Shown here: one piece after another, positions 7,868 to 17,316 of the stretch
Layout: each line of letters begins with the position of its first letter
Position numbering within the stretch: position 1 is the stretch's first letter
Origin: Chitinophagaceae bacterium
Lineage (GTDB): Bacteria > Bacteroidota > Bacteroidia > Chitinophagales > Chitinophagaceae
Assembly (NCBI GenBank): GCA_019638625.1
Contig: JAHBTK010000001.1
Coordinates: forward strand, 1 to 64,000
Length of the DNA: 64,000 nucleotides
Reading direction: 5' to 3'
The notes under the pieces: generated by a model
Seen by the model: the letters and a program-made list of their open reading frames with translations, nothing else
Databases searched by the model: none
Told to the model about the DNA's origin: nothing
Translations under genes and position numbers: made by a program

Positions 7868-8455
7868 TTATTCTGACGGGGTATAGCCCTGGCGGTTATG
7901 GTCTGTTATCACCTGCTGGGGTTGTACATCCGGCGCGGTAAGCACTGCTTTCAAAAACGCGTCCGGCACCCCTTTTTCCAAAACAGCATACAATACGCCG
8001 GACTCGCTGATCACAAAAAACTGTTCGTCGCTGGTAATGCCTTTGTCAAAATGTTTGTTCCTGCCTGCCTGTGTCAGCCATTGTAACAAAGGGTGTTGCG
8101 CTCTTTCTTCAAAAGCTATAAGTGAGCTATAATTCGTATTAGAGGACTTTAAAGGATTTTCCCTGGAAAGATCCACAGCGGCCGTATCTGCAGAATCCCT
8201 GAGAGGTATCACCAACACGGCTATATCAGGGTAATTTTTCCGGATCGCTCCCATGTAGCCGGCTGATGAATTTTTATCCTGGACCGTGGCGGTGTTGGCA
8301 ATGGCTATCAATAACTTTTTCCCTTTATAGTCTGACAGGTGGATCAGGTTGTCTGTGGACGACCTGAAATACATGTCGTATAGTGAATGCTGGGCAAAAA
8401 GCGGCTGGCTTCCTAAAAGCAGTACAGCTATAAATAATGATCTGTATTGGTTCAT
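7868..8455 (-). CDS. Exported thioredoxin-fold protein, glutathione-peroxidase-like without catalytic Cys
   Basis: A 195-residue protein with a signal peptide (cleavage near FAQ, residue 22). The mature part follows the glutathione peroxidase plan: SLYDMYF, then LSDYKGKKLLIAIANTAT, then a strand in place of the VLGFPC region, and a C-terminal FFVISESGVLYAVLEKGVP like the KFLIDRDG segment. Family members have NxASxC with the catalytic Cys or Sec; here the aligned residue is Gln59 (NTATVQD), and the mature protein contains no cysteine. Peroxidase activity is therefore unlikely. It sits between the two large rhs genes with 12- and 19-base gaps, so it is co-transcribed with them and may be an accessory factor. 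The fold call is by motif. Confidence 0.6.
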   Translation of the reverse strand: MNQYRSLFIAVLLLGSQPLFAQHSLYDMYFRSSTDNLIHLSDYKGKKLLIAIANTATVQDKNSSAGYMGAIRKNYPDIAVLVIPLRDSADTAAVDLSRENPLKSSNTNYSSLIAFEERAQHPLLQWLTQAGRNKHFDKGITSDEQFFVISESGVLYAVLEKGVPDAFLKAVLTAPDVQPQQVITDHNRQGYTPSE

Positions 8456-8466
8456 AAACGTACTAT

Positions 8467-11400
8467 TTAAGGTTGTATTACGAGGTATCGCTGGGTGGTG
8501 CTTATATCTACTCCAAGCATGTTGGCGGTATTGGCATACTGGTAAAAGCCCGCAAGACCATAGGAGTAGGGACCTCCGCCTCCACTGGGGGTGATGGTCA
8601 CATTATAGTTGCCGGTGGGTATTTGAGGGTTTAGATTGACACCCGATACGCCGGCGTTTAAATATATTGTATAGTTCGTGCCCGTACAATTGTTGTGGAA
8701 TACAGCGGTAAAGTTTTTGCCGCTGACACCATTGTAACCATTGATATTGGTCATAGCAGGGGCGGTGCAGGTACCGTTGGAATTGGCATAGGTCTGCCCA
8801 TCGGTATCTATCTCGTTTTGTGCCAGGGCATTGGCTGCTGGCTGGGAGGAAGCGAAATAACTGTCTGCCGCAACGGTGTAGGTCACATATGAGCCTATCT
8901 GGCAGCCGGTACAGTTATTTCTCTTTATAGACCGTGTTTGCAATTGGTTGCCGTACAGAAGGCAGCTTTCTGGTTGCCCGGCATAATTGTAGCAGATGTT
9001 TTTCACGACGTTCTTATCCTGGTCGAGAACAAGGCTGAGCCGGCCGAAACCATCATACCGGTAATAGGTGATCCGGTTGTTCACATCGCACTGGCTGGTC
9101 ATGCCGATCAATGGATCATAGGTGTGGGTGGTCATTTGGGCGGTTTCGGGGTACAATCGAAGTTCGTCTATAACACCATTTGTACCGGATACCGTAATTG
9201 TTCCTCCAACCGGGTTTACGACCTTGTGTTCATAGTAGGTCCAGCCGTTAATGGTACTGCCTGTAATGGATGCAGTACTGTTGACGGACACGGATCCGCT
9301 TTTTTTCCAGTAGGAAACGATATAGGTGGCGGATGAACTTAACCCGGTTTTGGTAATATTATTTGAACTGCTGACAATGGTAAACACTTTTTTGCCCGTA
9401 GGGGCTGTTGCATCATTGGAGGGCGTACCGGTATAGGTCCAGTTACCCTTACCATCTGCTTCAAAGGAAGTATAAGCAATAGAAGAATACGCCGCATTGG
9501 TAACCTGCGCGATAGGATACTGCATTTTATAGTCCCAGATAAATGCCACAGGTGTGTTGTCGGAAAATGTATATTGTTGAAGGTTGTTTAATATGTCATA
9601 GGAGTTATAGGATAGTCTTATCTTATACTTTGAATCAGCATTAAAACTGGTTGCAGTACCTGACGGAGGAAGCACTCCTGTTGCACGGTTAGAAAACTTG
9701 AAATTTGTCAACTCGATGGAAGATGCTGTTTCAAGAATCATTTCCGAAGATTTGACACCTTTGCCACCTGTTTGATATTGCGTGATACTGCCGGCCAGTA
9801 TTTTTTTTGACGATCCCTCTACCTTGTATTTTACCTGTTCAATAGGTAATCCTATCAAATGATTGTTTTTCATATTCTCTATAAAAGCAGTTCCGTTGGC
9901 ATAATCGGATGGATAAGCAGTGATAACTATTTCCTCTTTTCCTTCACTTGTTGTTGTCTTTACCTCAGTGGGCAAGGCATGCTGAACATTACTATACGTA
10001 TTTTCAACAACTTTAACCAAAGGGTTATTTCCATTTGCATCATAAGTAGTGGTAGTTATGGTTGAAAGGGGAACCCAGCGAATATTTATCCAATACTGAG
10101 ATACATCAAATCCGCTAAATTCGCTCTCATCAGGAGGTGTATAATGTATTGGCGGAGCATGCCGTTTCCTGACTGTATATCCCTTAATTTCTTTGTAAAT
10201 TCGTGTATCTATGGTATATGAATAGGTTACTTTCTTTTTATAAACCATTTGCGACCCCAGAACAGAAAAATCGTTTTCCTGCGATTGCATGCCGTTGCGA
10301 AAGCCTATATTTGTCAGCACGGTCCCTTGTACTCTGAAGCCTCTTACCATTTCGCTCGCCTGGTTAGGAGTTACAAAAAAAACATGTTCTTTTCCGCCAT
10401 TCTCAAAGTTCTCTCCAAAACTTTCCAAAACAGTGGTATAATATATATGGCTTCCCGAGCCGCCGGCAATATTTCTTGAGGCCCCGGAATATGCTATAAG
10501 AAATGGGCAGAATTTATAATTCAATGCCGGAGGGTTGTCAGCCTCACATACAGCTATCCTTGTAATAGCTTCGTAATAGTCTCCAACAGGATCTACAACC
10601 ATACCGGTTGACTCGTTTAGCGTATTAATGCTAGCTGCATAATAATACTTTTTTGAAGTTGCAATTTGGTTGTTATGCGTATAACTGTAAATCTTTGAGA
10701 TGCGAATGCCGCCTACAGGGATATTTTGTGATGAGGTAGTGCCACCTGCACTATAGCTAAAGGAGGCAGAACATGAAACAGACTCGCCAAAAGCCTTAAC
10801 TTCCACTTTGTATGTGCCTGTATTTAACTCCCGGGTTATGTTTAACGTTTGCCCTAAGGCAATCGTTTCAGTAAGATAAGATACGCCGTTTTTGAAAACA
10901 GTCACCATTCCATAGTTGTCATTTGGGTTAGGGCTTTTACCAGGTACGGCGGCACAAGAGAAAGTAAAATTAATGGTTTGAGCTACAGGCAATATGCAGT
11001 TAGAAGTTACATTTGTTCCTGCTGAATGATTGCCGACTCCAATTACGGATACCGATACCGGAGTAGGTGCATTGGGTGTATATACCGGACCATAGATCGT
11101 ATGCCCCTCGTACACTAAAGAGTCATACCCTTTTGTGGGATAATGAATTTTCTTCAGAACGCCTTTTGACGAATACACTGCATTCGGCTTCCTGTTTGCC
11201 ATTGTTGTAGGAAATATCTGCCTGTAGTCGTAGTTGTTTGACAGAGGGATTAAATGGGAATTGTTTTCTCCATTAAAATAGCCACGCTCATCCTGCGCAA
11301 AAGAAAGCCTTGGAGGCAACCCGTTAATGTCATTGTACTCAAAAGCATAATACCTGTTCAAATCCGCTGCATTCTTTTCGCTGATATTAAGAAGAAAAGG

Positions 11401-12519
11401 TCTGGTCTTTAGTTCCGGTACTGTGTGGGCATTGGTATAAGCGCTCCCACTGTTTGAATAAATATAATTCAGGTCAAAGAACTTAAATGGAGTTACCCAA
11501 TCCTTGCGGTCATAAATATCAATTCGGCTTACCAGAGAATCAGCAATGTCATTTCTCAATACATTTCTAAAAACGACTTTGTCCCCCTGTGATGTGATAA
11601 CCTCCCTTAATGTAACGGCATCAATATTTAATCTTGCAACACATGTCGAAAAGTCGATTCCCTGGCAGGGTATTACTGTTCCACATTCGTTAGTTCCCGT
11701 AATGTTGGTCGAAAAAGTGAATGTTTGACTTATTCCCGTGTAATATGTATAATTCTTGACGTTGTAATTAAAGATAACAGAATCTCCCTTTGGGTGAACT
11801 ATCTTTTTTAGATAATATGCTGTTGGCGTTAAAGTAGCATATCCATGTGAGCAACTAGAGAAGGTTTTGGTTTTTTCAATAGCGCCATTTCCACCAAAAT
11901 GATAGGAAACACCATCTGGAGTTGTGATCTTATAGCCAAGCATCGCTTGTTCAATTTTTAAATTGGAATGCAGAAGTTGAACTATATTTCTGGTAGAATC
12001 GTACAAGAACTTCCCTGAATAACCGTTAAAATTAAAGCTGAATATGTCTGGCTGATTATCTTTCATCCCGGTTGCAGTTGCCGATATGTTGGCAGCCTCA
12101 TTAAGATAGTCCAGTATTTGCTGAGTTTCTCCTGTTCCAAGATATCCGGGCGTAGATAGCCAGGTGGTAGACTCATCAGGATTGCCATATACTGTCCTGG
12201 AAATGACTCCTGTGCCATTGAACACCCATCCCATTCCGACATTGCCGGATAGTTCATCAACCCTTATCCCATTCGTACTATAATTAAGTGTAAATGGTAC
12301 TGAAAGATTTTGCGTCTTAAGGGTATAAAGCGGAATACTAATTTGCGGAGTACCCGTTGATGTTCCCACCGGAGTATTGCCATACTCTCCTAATGCTCCT
12401 GCGGTTGGTGAAGGCGGAAGAACATCTACAACTTTAGAAAGTTCAGAAAAGGGAGTCTGCGCGAAGCCAACATTAGCAAAAATAAAGAAACTCAAAGAAA
12501 TTAGTATAGTCCTTTTCAT
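8467..12519 (-). CDS. Large secreted RHS/YD-repeat protein with DUF5977-like domain
   Basis: A 1350-residue protein with a signal peptide (cleavage near FAQ, residue 21). The N-terminal part has the secreted shell motif QISIPLYTLKTQNLSVPFTL and GNVGMGWVFNGTGVISR, typical of Bacteroidota RHS-associated proteins. Long beta-rich stretches follow. A recognisable YD segment (ITYYRYDGFGRLSLVLDQD) lies near 1150. The region at about 1205-1265 (SSQPAANALAQNEIDTDGQ) fits DUF5977. There is no toxin tip or core ending. It is first in the minus-strand operon that continues into the thioredoxin-fold and rhs toxin genes, so it probably works with the toxin RHS protein as a shell or delivery component. The 5' two thirds is visibly AT-richer than the 3' third, suggesting mosaic origin. 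Confidence 0.82.
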   Translation of the reverse strand: MKRTILISLSFFIFANVGFAQTPFSELSKVVDVLPPSPTAGALGEYGNTPVGTSTGTPQISIPLYTLKTQNLSVPFTLNYSTNGIRVDELSGNVGMGWVFNGTGVISRTVYGNPDESTTWLSTPGYLGTGETQQILDYLNEAANISATATGMKDNQPDIFSFNFNGYSGKFLYDSTRNIVQLLHSNLKIEQAMLGYKITTPDGVSYHFGGNGAIEKTKTFSSCSHGYATLTPTAYYLKKIVHPKGDSVIFNYNVKNYTYYTGISQTFTFSTNITGTNECGTVIPCQGIDFSTCVARLNIDAVTLREVITSQGDKVVFRNVLRNDIADSLVSRIDIYDRKDWVTPFKFFDLNYIYSNSGSAYTNAHTVPELKTRPFLLNISEKNAADLNRYYAFEYNDINGLPPRLSFAQDERGYFNGENNSHLIPLSNNYDYRQIFPTTMANRKPNAVYSSKGVLKKIHYPTKGYDSLVYEGHTIYGPVYTPNAPTPVSVSVIGVGNHSAGTNVTSNCILPVAQTINFTFSCAAVPGKSPNPNDNYGMVTVFKNGVSYLTETIALGQTLNITRELNTGTYKVEVKAFGESVSCSASFSYSAGGTTSSQNIPVGGIRISKIYSYTHNNQIATSKKYYYAASINTLNESTGMVVDPVGDYYEAITRIAVCEADNPPALNYKFCPFLIAYSGASRNIAGGSGSHIYYTTVLESFGENFENGGKEHVFFVTPNQASEMVRGFRVQGTVLTNIGFRNGMQSQENDFSVLGSQMVYKKKVTYSYTIDTRIYKEIKGYTVRKRHAPPIHYTPPDESEFSGFDVSQYWINIRWVPLSTITTTTYDANGNNPLVKVVENTYSNVQHALPTEVKTTTSEGKEEIVITAYPSDYANGTAFIENMKNNHLIGLPIEQVKYKVEGSSKKILAGSITQYQTGGKGVKSSEMILETASSIELTNFKFSNRATGVLPPSGTATSFNADSKYKIRLSYNSYDILNNLQQYTFSDNTPVAFIWDYKMQYPIAQVTNAAYSSIAYTSFEADGKGNWTYTGTPSNDATAPTGKKVFTIVSSSNNITKTGLSSSATYIVSYWKKSGSVSVNSTASITGSTINGWTYYEHKVVNPVGGTITVSGTNGVIDELRLYPETAQMTTHTYDPLIGMTSQCDVNNRITYYRYDGFGRLSLVLDQDKNVVKNICYNYAGQPESCLLYGNQLQTRSIKRNNCTGCQIGSYVTYTVAADSYFASSQPAANALAQNEIDTDGQTYANSNGTCTAPAMTNINGYNGVSGKNFTAVFHNNCTGTNYTIYLNAGVSGVNLNPQIPTGNYNVTITPSGGGGPYSYGLAGFYQYANTANMLGVDISTTQRYLVIQP

Positions 12520-12626
12520 TTAAACATATTTTATTTCATTTTCGAAGGAAAAATGATATTAGTCAATCTATTTTCTTACTTAAAACAAACGTTGATGTGG
12601 TAAGAGTCTTTTATGTTAGCTCTCTA

Positions 12627-12906
12627 TTACAACCCATACCCCACCCGCCAAACAAATGCCGGGGCTCTCGGTACCTGGGTTTGGTGAAGGAAGTCATATA
12701 AAATTTGAATATTTCCCTGCACCTTCCTGCCCTTTTTCACAGGCGAGTTCATACTAAACTTCTTTGTTAGTCCCGCCAATGCCGATTTCTGCCAGTTGTC
12801 GTAGTTCTTGAATACCGTCAGGCTTTCTATTGTCCGGTTATAGTTGATCTCCGCACCGGCAGTGAACCACAAACTTGCCATAAACCGGCTGTTAGTCTTC
12901 AGCAGG
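12627..12906 (-). pseudogene. Frameshifted 3' end of the coiled-coil outer-membrane gene
   Basis: The minus-strand frame from about 12906 to 12627 continues the upstream 401-residue protein: after KTTGEGA a one-base shift at the GCC TGA C junction lets reading continue as DLLKTNSRFMASLWFTAG. The end, FVWRVGYGL, has the terminal aromatic pattern of outer-membrane beta strands. No separate start signal is evident, although ATG at 12881 could serve. The simplest view is that this is the amputated last 90 or so residues of its neighbour. Confidence 0.7.
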
Positions 12907-14112
12907 TCAGGCGCCTTCTCCCGTGGTCTTTATATGCTTCCAGTTTTGTCCCCAACCGAGACGCCCACTTATTCCCAACCCTACCGTAGTTTTATCATTT
13001 GCACGAAATCCTATGACCAGAGCGGCGTCGGTGGTTACAGGAAAATAATTATTTGACTTTTGTGTTTGAAAATTGAGCGAATATTCAAGTCTCTTTTTCA
13101 GCGGCTTCGTTTTTGTGGCATCGGGTCTGAAATTCTCCGGCATCACCATATCACTGCTGCCTTCGGATATACCCAGCTTATTCAACTGGTCTTTCAGTTT
13201 GCCGAGTTCCTCCTGGGCCTGTTGCATCTGCTGTTGCAGGTATTGGGCGGGGTCGCCGCCGGTAGCGCCTGATGGCAGCCGCTGCAGCAATTGCTGCTGT
13301 ACATCAGCCCTGGTCTGCAAACCGGCTAATGCCTGCGGGGTGCCGTAGTGCTCCGGGGTGGGGAACAAGGCCGCCAGCATCGAATGCTTTTGCAGGAAGT
13401 TTTGGAATGGTGGAAGTTCCCGAAGGGTGCTCAACAGTTTGCGGGTGAGCTTATCAGGATCGTTGAGCAGTTCTTTATACTCCCGTACCTGCTGAGAATA
13501 ATAAAAATATTCCTGTTGGTATTTACCCAGGTGGCGGGAGATGTCTTTGGGAAGGTTCGTGTACCGGGAAAGTGTCTGTTGCAGTGCTCTTTGTCTTTCA
13601 CCGACTGCCTGCTGTATATTGGAAACCTCCGACAACCGGTTTTGCAGCCGGTTGACCTGTTCCAGGTTAGCGCCGAGCTTTGACTGTATGTCTTTTGAGC
13701 GGGATACGATATTCTTTGCCTCTTTTAAAAAGCCCAGGCTGCCTTGCAGGGAATCAAGCATCGGCAGGTATTCCCCGGAAAGGAGCCTTTCGGTTTTATT
13801 GCCGGCGTTTTGCAGTCCTTCGGAAAACTTTTCGTAAGTGGCTTTACTGTCTTTCAGCAATTCCGCTGCGGCGGATGAATCTACCTTTGCAAGTTGTCTG
13901 ATGATTTTCTCCTCCCGGCGGGAAAGCTTTTGAAGATATTTACCGGATTGCCGGGTAAGCTTATCATCCAGGCCGGTGATCTTTTTCCCCATAGAGGCTT
14001 CCAGTCCCTTCGGGATTGTTATCAGCGTATCCATGTCCGCAGGCTGCTGACCAAAGCCGCGTATGGAAACAAGGGTGATGATAAGGCACAAGAGTGCTTT
14101 CCGGTAAAGCAT
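12907..14112 (-). CDS. Coiled-coil protein with C-terminal beta domain, truncated by frameshift
   Basis: A 401-residue protein with a signal peptide (cleavage near GFGQ, residue 22). Residues 40-330 are almost entirely charged and glutamine-rich heptad-like helix, including QQQMQQAQEELGKLKDQLNK. From about 345 the sequence changes to beta-strand character (YSLNFQTQKSNNYFPVTTDAALVIGF). It stops at TGA while the same domain continues in another frame at 12627-12906. The complete product would be about 490 residues, a periplasmic coiled coil ending in an outer-membrane-like domain. I do not recognise a named family. It lies just upstream of the rhs operon in the same direction. Confidence 0.65.
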   Translation of the reverse strand: MLYRKALLCLIITLVSIRGFGQQPADMDTLITIPKGLEASMGKKITGLDDKLTRQSGKYLQKLSRREEKIIRQLAKVDSSAAAELLKDSKATYEKFSEGLQNAGNKTERLLSGEYLPMLDSLQGSLGFLKEAKNIVSRSKDIQSKLGANLEQVNRLQNRLSEVSNIQQAVGERQRALQQTLSRYTNLPKDISRHLGKYQQEYFYYSQQVREYKELLNDPDKLTRKLLSTLRELPPFQNFLQKHSMLAALFPTPEHYGTPQALAGLQTRADVQQQLLQRLPSGATGGDPAQYLQQQMQQAQEELGKLKDQLNKLGISEGSSDMVMPENFRPDATKTKPLKKRLEYSLNFQTQKSNNYFPVTTDAALVIGFRANDKTTVGLGISGRLGWGQNWKHIKTTGEGA

Positions 14113-14519
14113 GGCAAACCGTGTTTAGAGGTAAGGGACTTAAAAAACTGATGCAACCAACGGTCAGGAATAACCGCTCCAATTTATACAACTAAGTATA
14201 AGAAGGACTTAACTATGCACAATTGGATTAAAAAATGGTAAGGATTATAGTATGATAACGAAGTAAAAGTTTTATTTTAATCCGGCCAAAAAATTTCATG
14301 GATTAATTTCGTGTTTACCACCAATGGTATCACGTTGTAAGTGTTTTCCTCTACTTTCGGATATATGGTTATTCCGTTTTTCAGGGTCGTTTTAGTAAGG
14401 AGGAAGCGTTTCAAAACCCGACTTCATGATACCGGTTGCCACAACAAGTTCCGGTGGAAATACCTGCTTCGATTATATCGAGCCCGGGTCTGTATGCTTA
14501 CGCGTCAAAAGCAAAAATT
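14113..14519. other. Intergenic region, no gene seen
   Basis: An AT-rich gap between two minus-strand genes that must hold the promoter of the coiled-coil gene. No consensus TAnnTTTG box with a matching -33 element was found on the minus strand. A short open frame at 14341-14547 on the plus strand is not supported by composition or family likeness. Confidence 0.4.
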
Positions 14520-14907
14520 TTACCAACCAATATCTGTTAACAAGTAACAGCCCACATCCAGGAACAAAATGCCTGCGAGTATCATAATGATGATCACGGT
14601 ATAAGTGTTCCCCGACCTGATAAAGAACTCCGAAGGATTATCCGGGTAATATACGACCGTCAATTTATCGCCGGGTTGATACACTCCGCTTACGGTAGCT
14701 TTCTTTGTTATCCACTCCTGCTTATCTGTTACAAAACAAATAACAGGATAATAACTGATGGTACCATTTTGAGTATCCGTTTCCACATCAAATACGACTC
14801 CTTCGGCTTCAGTACCCTGTCCGGCGTAAACGGTTGTACTGTACCAGTTGAACGACGCCCACAACCAATATGATTACTGCTATGCCGATCGTAACCCAAC
14901 CTTCCAT
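14520..14907 (-). pseudogene. DUF3592 membrane protein, broken by a one-base frameshift
   Basis: Starting at ATG 14907 (12 bases after the dehydrogenase stop) the minus strand encodes MEGWVTIGIAVIILVVGVVQ, an N-terminal membrane helix, then NRLRRTG and a stop. One base out of register the frame resumes at GTEAEGVVFDVETDTQNG and continues to 14520 with the DUF3592 pattern (YQPGDKLTVVYYPDNPSEF) and a second membrane helix. Removing one G from GGG at 14815-14817 restores a protein of about 128 residues with two membrane segments. DUF3592 proteins are small membrane proteins of unknown function. A sequencing error is possible. A shortened product from the ATG at 14864 would lack the first helix. 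Confidence 0.75.
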
Positions 14908-14918
14908 CCGTTAATTTT

Positions 14919-17090
14919 TTAAGGCAACGCAAATGCTATATATGCATCTCCTGATTTAGTGTTTAGTTTTCCGCCGCCGCAGGCTATTACAATATATTGT
15001 TTTCCGTCAATTATATATACCGATGGAGTCGCATACCCGGCAAACGGTAACTGGTACTCCCACAATAGCTTGCCGTTATGTTTATCGAAAGCCCGCATCT
15101 TACCGTCAGGGGTAGCCGCGATGAATACCAGCCCACCGGCGGTTACCACCGGACCGCCGTAATTCTCCGTACCCGTCGGTGGGATACCCCTGGCTGTCAG
15201 TTCCGGAAATTCGCCTAATGGAATATTCCATACATGTTCTCCGGTATTCAGGTTGATGGCATTCAAAGTGCCCCAGGGAGGGCTGATAGCCGGGTAGCCT
15301 TCCGGCGTTTCAAATTTATTGTAGCCGGTAAAGGAATAGGGCAGGTTCAGGTAGTCGTTAATAGGCTTGGCGGGGGCGGTATAGGGTTGTTTGTACTTTT
15401 CTTTTTGTTCCAGCACGTAGGTGATCACTGCCTCCCTCTCTTCCTCCAGCAGGTGTTTAAAACCCGGCATCATCCGCCTGCCGGTGAGCAATAGTTCGTT
15501 TACTTCCGCAGGGTTATATTTTTTGTTTACATCAATCAATCCCGGGAAATTGCCCGCTCCTTTTCTGTCGGGCGCATGACAGTTCATACAACTACCCATG
15601 TACACCCTCTTTCCCGCTTCATACAAGGTCTCCTTTTTATCAGTTTTTCCGGCAGCGTCCACCATAGTGAGTATCCAGGGCATTTCATTCGCGTTTACAT
15701 ACAGCATACCTGTTTCGGGATCAAATGCGGGACCGCCCCATTCAGCGCCACCGTCAAAACCAGGCAGTATCACTGTTCCTTCTTTTGAAGGCGGACTGAA
15801 CATATGATCTTTTATATAACCGGCCAGCTTTGTTTTTATCTGTTGCTGAATGCTGTCCGGTACGATCGTATTGATATCTTCTTCCCCGAACTTTTGCCGG
15901 GAAAATGGTTCAGGCAGCGAAGGCGCGGGTTGTGTAGGCGACAGCTCTTCCTCAAACAATGGACTTGTTTGTGGAACCGGTTTTTCTTCGATGGGAAACA
16001 CCGGTGTTCCGGTGGCTCTTTCAAATACAAATACATATCCCTGTTTGGTAGTTTGGGCCACCGCATCAATTTGTTTTCCGTTCCGGTTGAGTGTAACCAG
16101 TACCGGTGGAGCGGGCACGTCCCTGTCCCAGACATCGTGGTGCACAAATTGATAATGCCAGATCCGTTTACCGGTAGCGGCGTCCAGCGCTATGAGGCAG
16201 TTGGCAAACAGGTTGTCGCCTTTTCGCTTACCACCGTAAAAATCAAAAGCAGCCGAACCGGTAGGTACGAATACTATTCCACGTTCTTTATCCAGGCTGA
16301 AACCCGACCAGTTGTTGGCGCCACCGATAAACCGGTAGGCAGCAGTATCTTTCCAGGTATCGTAGCCAAATTCTCCCGGATGGGGAATCGTCCTGAATAT
16401 CCATTCCAGTTTTCCTGTTTTTATATTATAGGCCCGTACATGTCCCGGGGCGGCATATTGTGCTTCACTCACCCTTCCGCCAATGATAAAGAGATCTTTG
16501 AAAACCATACCCGGTGAGGTGGGAGCTATATACAGGTCCGCTGCATCTTCTCTTCCAAGATCATTGTGAAGGTCCACACCACCTTCTTCGCCAAAGCCTG
16601 TTATTAGTGTTCCGTCGGTAGCATTTATCGCATATATAATAGCCCCTGCCGTAAACAATATCCTTTTGTCTTCACCTTCTTCCCAATAGCTCACGCCGCG
16701 GCTAATATTGACCACCGGGCTATGCCAGCGTTTGTTTTGAACAGAGTCCTGCGGATCAAAAACCCATTTTTCCTTCCCGGTTGCCGCATCCAGGGCAAAC
16801 AGCCGTAAGCGGGGAGAGGCAGCATATAAAACACCGTCAACAATGACGGGGTTGCATTGGATCTGCGAGTTCTTTACGGTATCCGCATCCCCTGTGCGGT
16901 ATTGCCAGGCAACCTGCAGGGTATGCACGTTGGTTGTATCTACCTGTGTGAGTGTAGAATATTTAATGTTTTCTTCACTGCCTCCGTATACTTTCCAGTC
17001 TTCATAACGGGATGCCTTGTTTTCATCGCAGGAACTGATAAAAAGGAGCGCTATCAGCAGGAAAAGCAGCCGTTCAGATAATTTTTGCAT
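14919..17090 (-). CDS. PQQ-dependent dehydrogenase with haem c domain (lipoprotein)
   Basis: A 723-residue quinoprotein of the membrane-bound glucose dehydrogenase-like group. The signal ends in a lipobox (LLFISSC), so it should be lipid-anchored and act in the periplasm. The eight-bladed propeller is recognisable by its repeats: YEDWKVYGGSEENIKYS, TLQVAWQYRTGD, LDAATGKEKWVF and NIKTGKLEWIFRT. A haem c domain with CMNCH near residue 500 and MMPGF as the likely distal Met is inserted before the last propeller blades (LNTGEHVWNIPLGEF), as in soluble pyrroloquinoline-quinone dehydrogenases of Bacteroidota. It would oxidise a sugar or alcohol and pass electrons through its own haem. The substrate cannot be told. 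The DUF3592 pseudogene follows it. Confidence 0.9.
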   Translation of the reverse strand: MQKLSERLLFLLIALLFISSCDENKASRYEDWKVYGGSEENIKYSTLTQVDTTNVHTLQVAWQYRTGDADTVKNSQIQCNPVIVDGVLYAASPRLRLFALDAATGKEKWVFDPQDSVQNKRWHSPVVNISRGVSYWEEGEDKRILFTAGAIIYAINATDGTLITGFGEEGGVDLHNDLGREDAADLYIAPTSPGMVFKDLFIIGGRVSEAQYAAPGHVRAYNIKTGKLEWIFRTIPHPGEFGYDTWKDTAAYRFIGGANNWSGFSLDKERGIVFVPTGSAAFDFYGGKRKGDNLFANCLIALDAATGKRIWHYQFVHHDVWDRDVPAPPVLVTLNRNGKQIDAVAQTTKQGYVFVFERATGTPVFPIEEKPVPQTSPLFEEELSPTQPAPSLPEPFSRQKFGEEDINTIVPDSIQQQIKTKLAGYIKDHMFSPPSKEGTVILPGFDGGAEWGGPAFDPETGMLYVNANEMPWILTMVDAAGKTDKKETLYEAGKRVYMGSCMNCHAPDRKGAGNFPGLIDVNKKYNPAEVNELLLTGRRMMPGFKHLLEEEREAVITYVLEQKEKYKQPYTAPAKPINDYLNLPYSFTGYNKFETPEGYPAISPPWGTLNAINLNTGEHVWNIPLGEFPELTARGIPPTGTENYGGPVVTAGGLVFIAATPDGKMRAFDKHNGKLLWEYQLPFAGYATPSVYIIDGKQYIVIACGGGKLNTKSGDAYIAFALP

Positions 17091-17316
17091 ATGACTATTG
17101 TTAATAAAACCACTGTTAATTTCGGATTTCTTTTTAGAAACGCAATGGCTGATGTGAAATTTTCGCTCGTTTGTTCACCGGGCGTCCACTATGAATGATG
17201 TTATAGGAAATAGAACTTTACAGGATATTTTACGTGAAGCAGCAGGATGGTTATAACAACAGGGTTGGTTATATTGCAGACAACTCTCTTAAAAAACCTA
17301 AAGTTGTTATTGCCAT

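Noticed and set aside
14341..14547. Possible small plus-strand gene in the intergenic region
   Set aside because: No domain, no promoter, no ribosome-binding hint; overlaps the end of the DUF3592 gene on the other strand.
15804..16517. 237-codon plus-strand frame opposite the PQQ dehydrogenase
   Set aside because: The minus strand carries all propeller repeats and the haem motif; this frame is a shadow.
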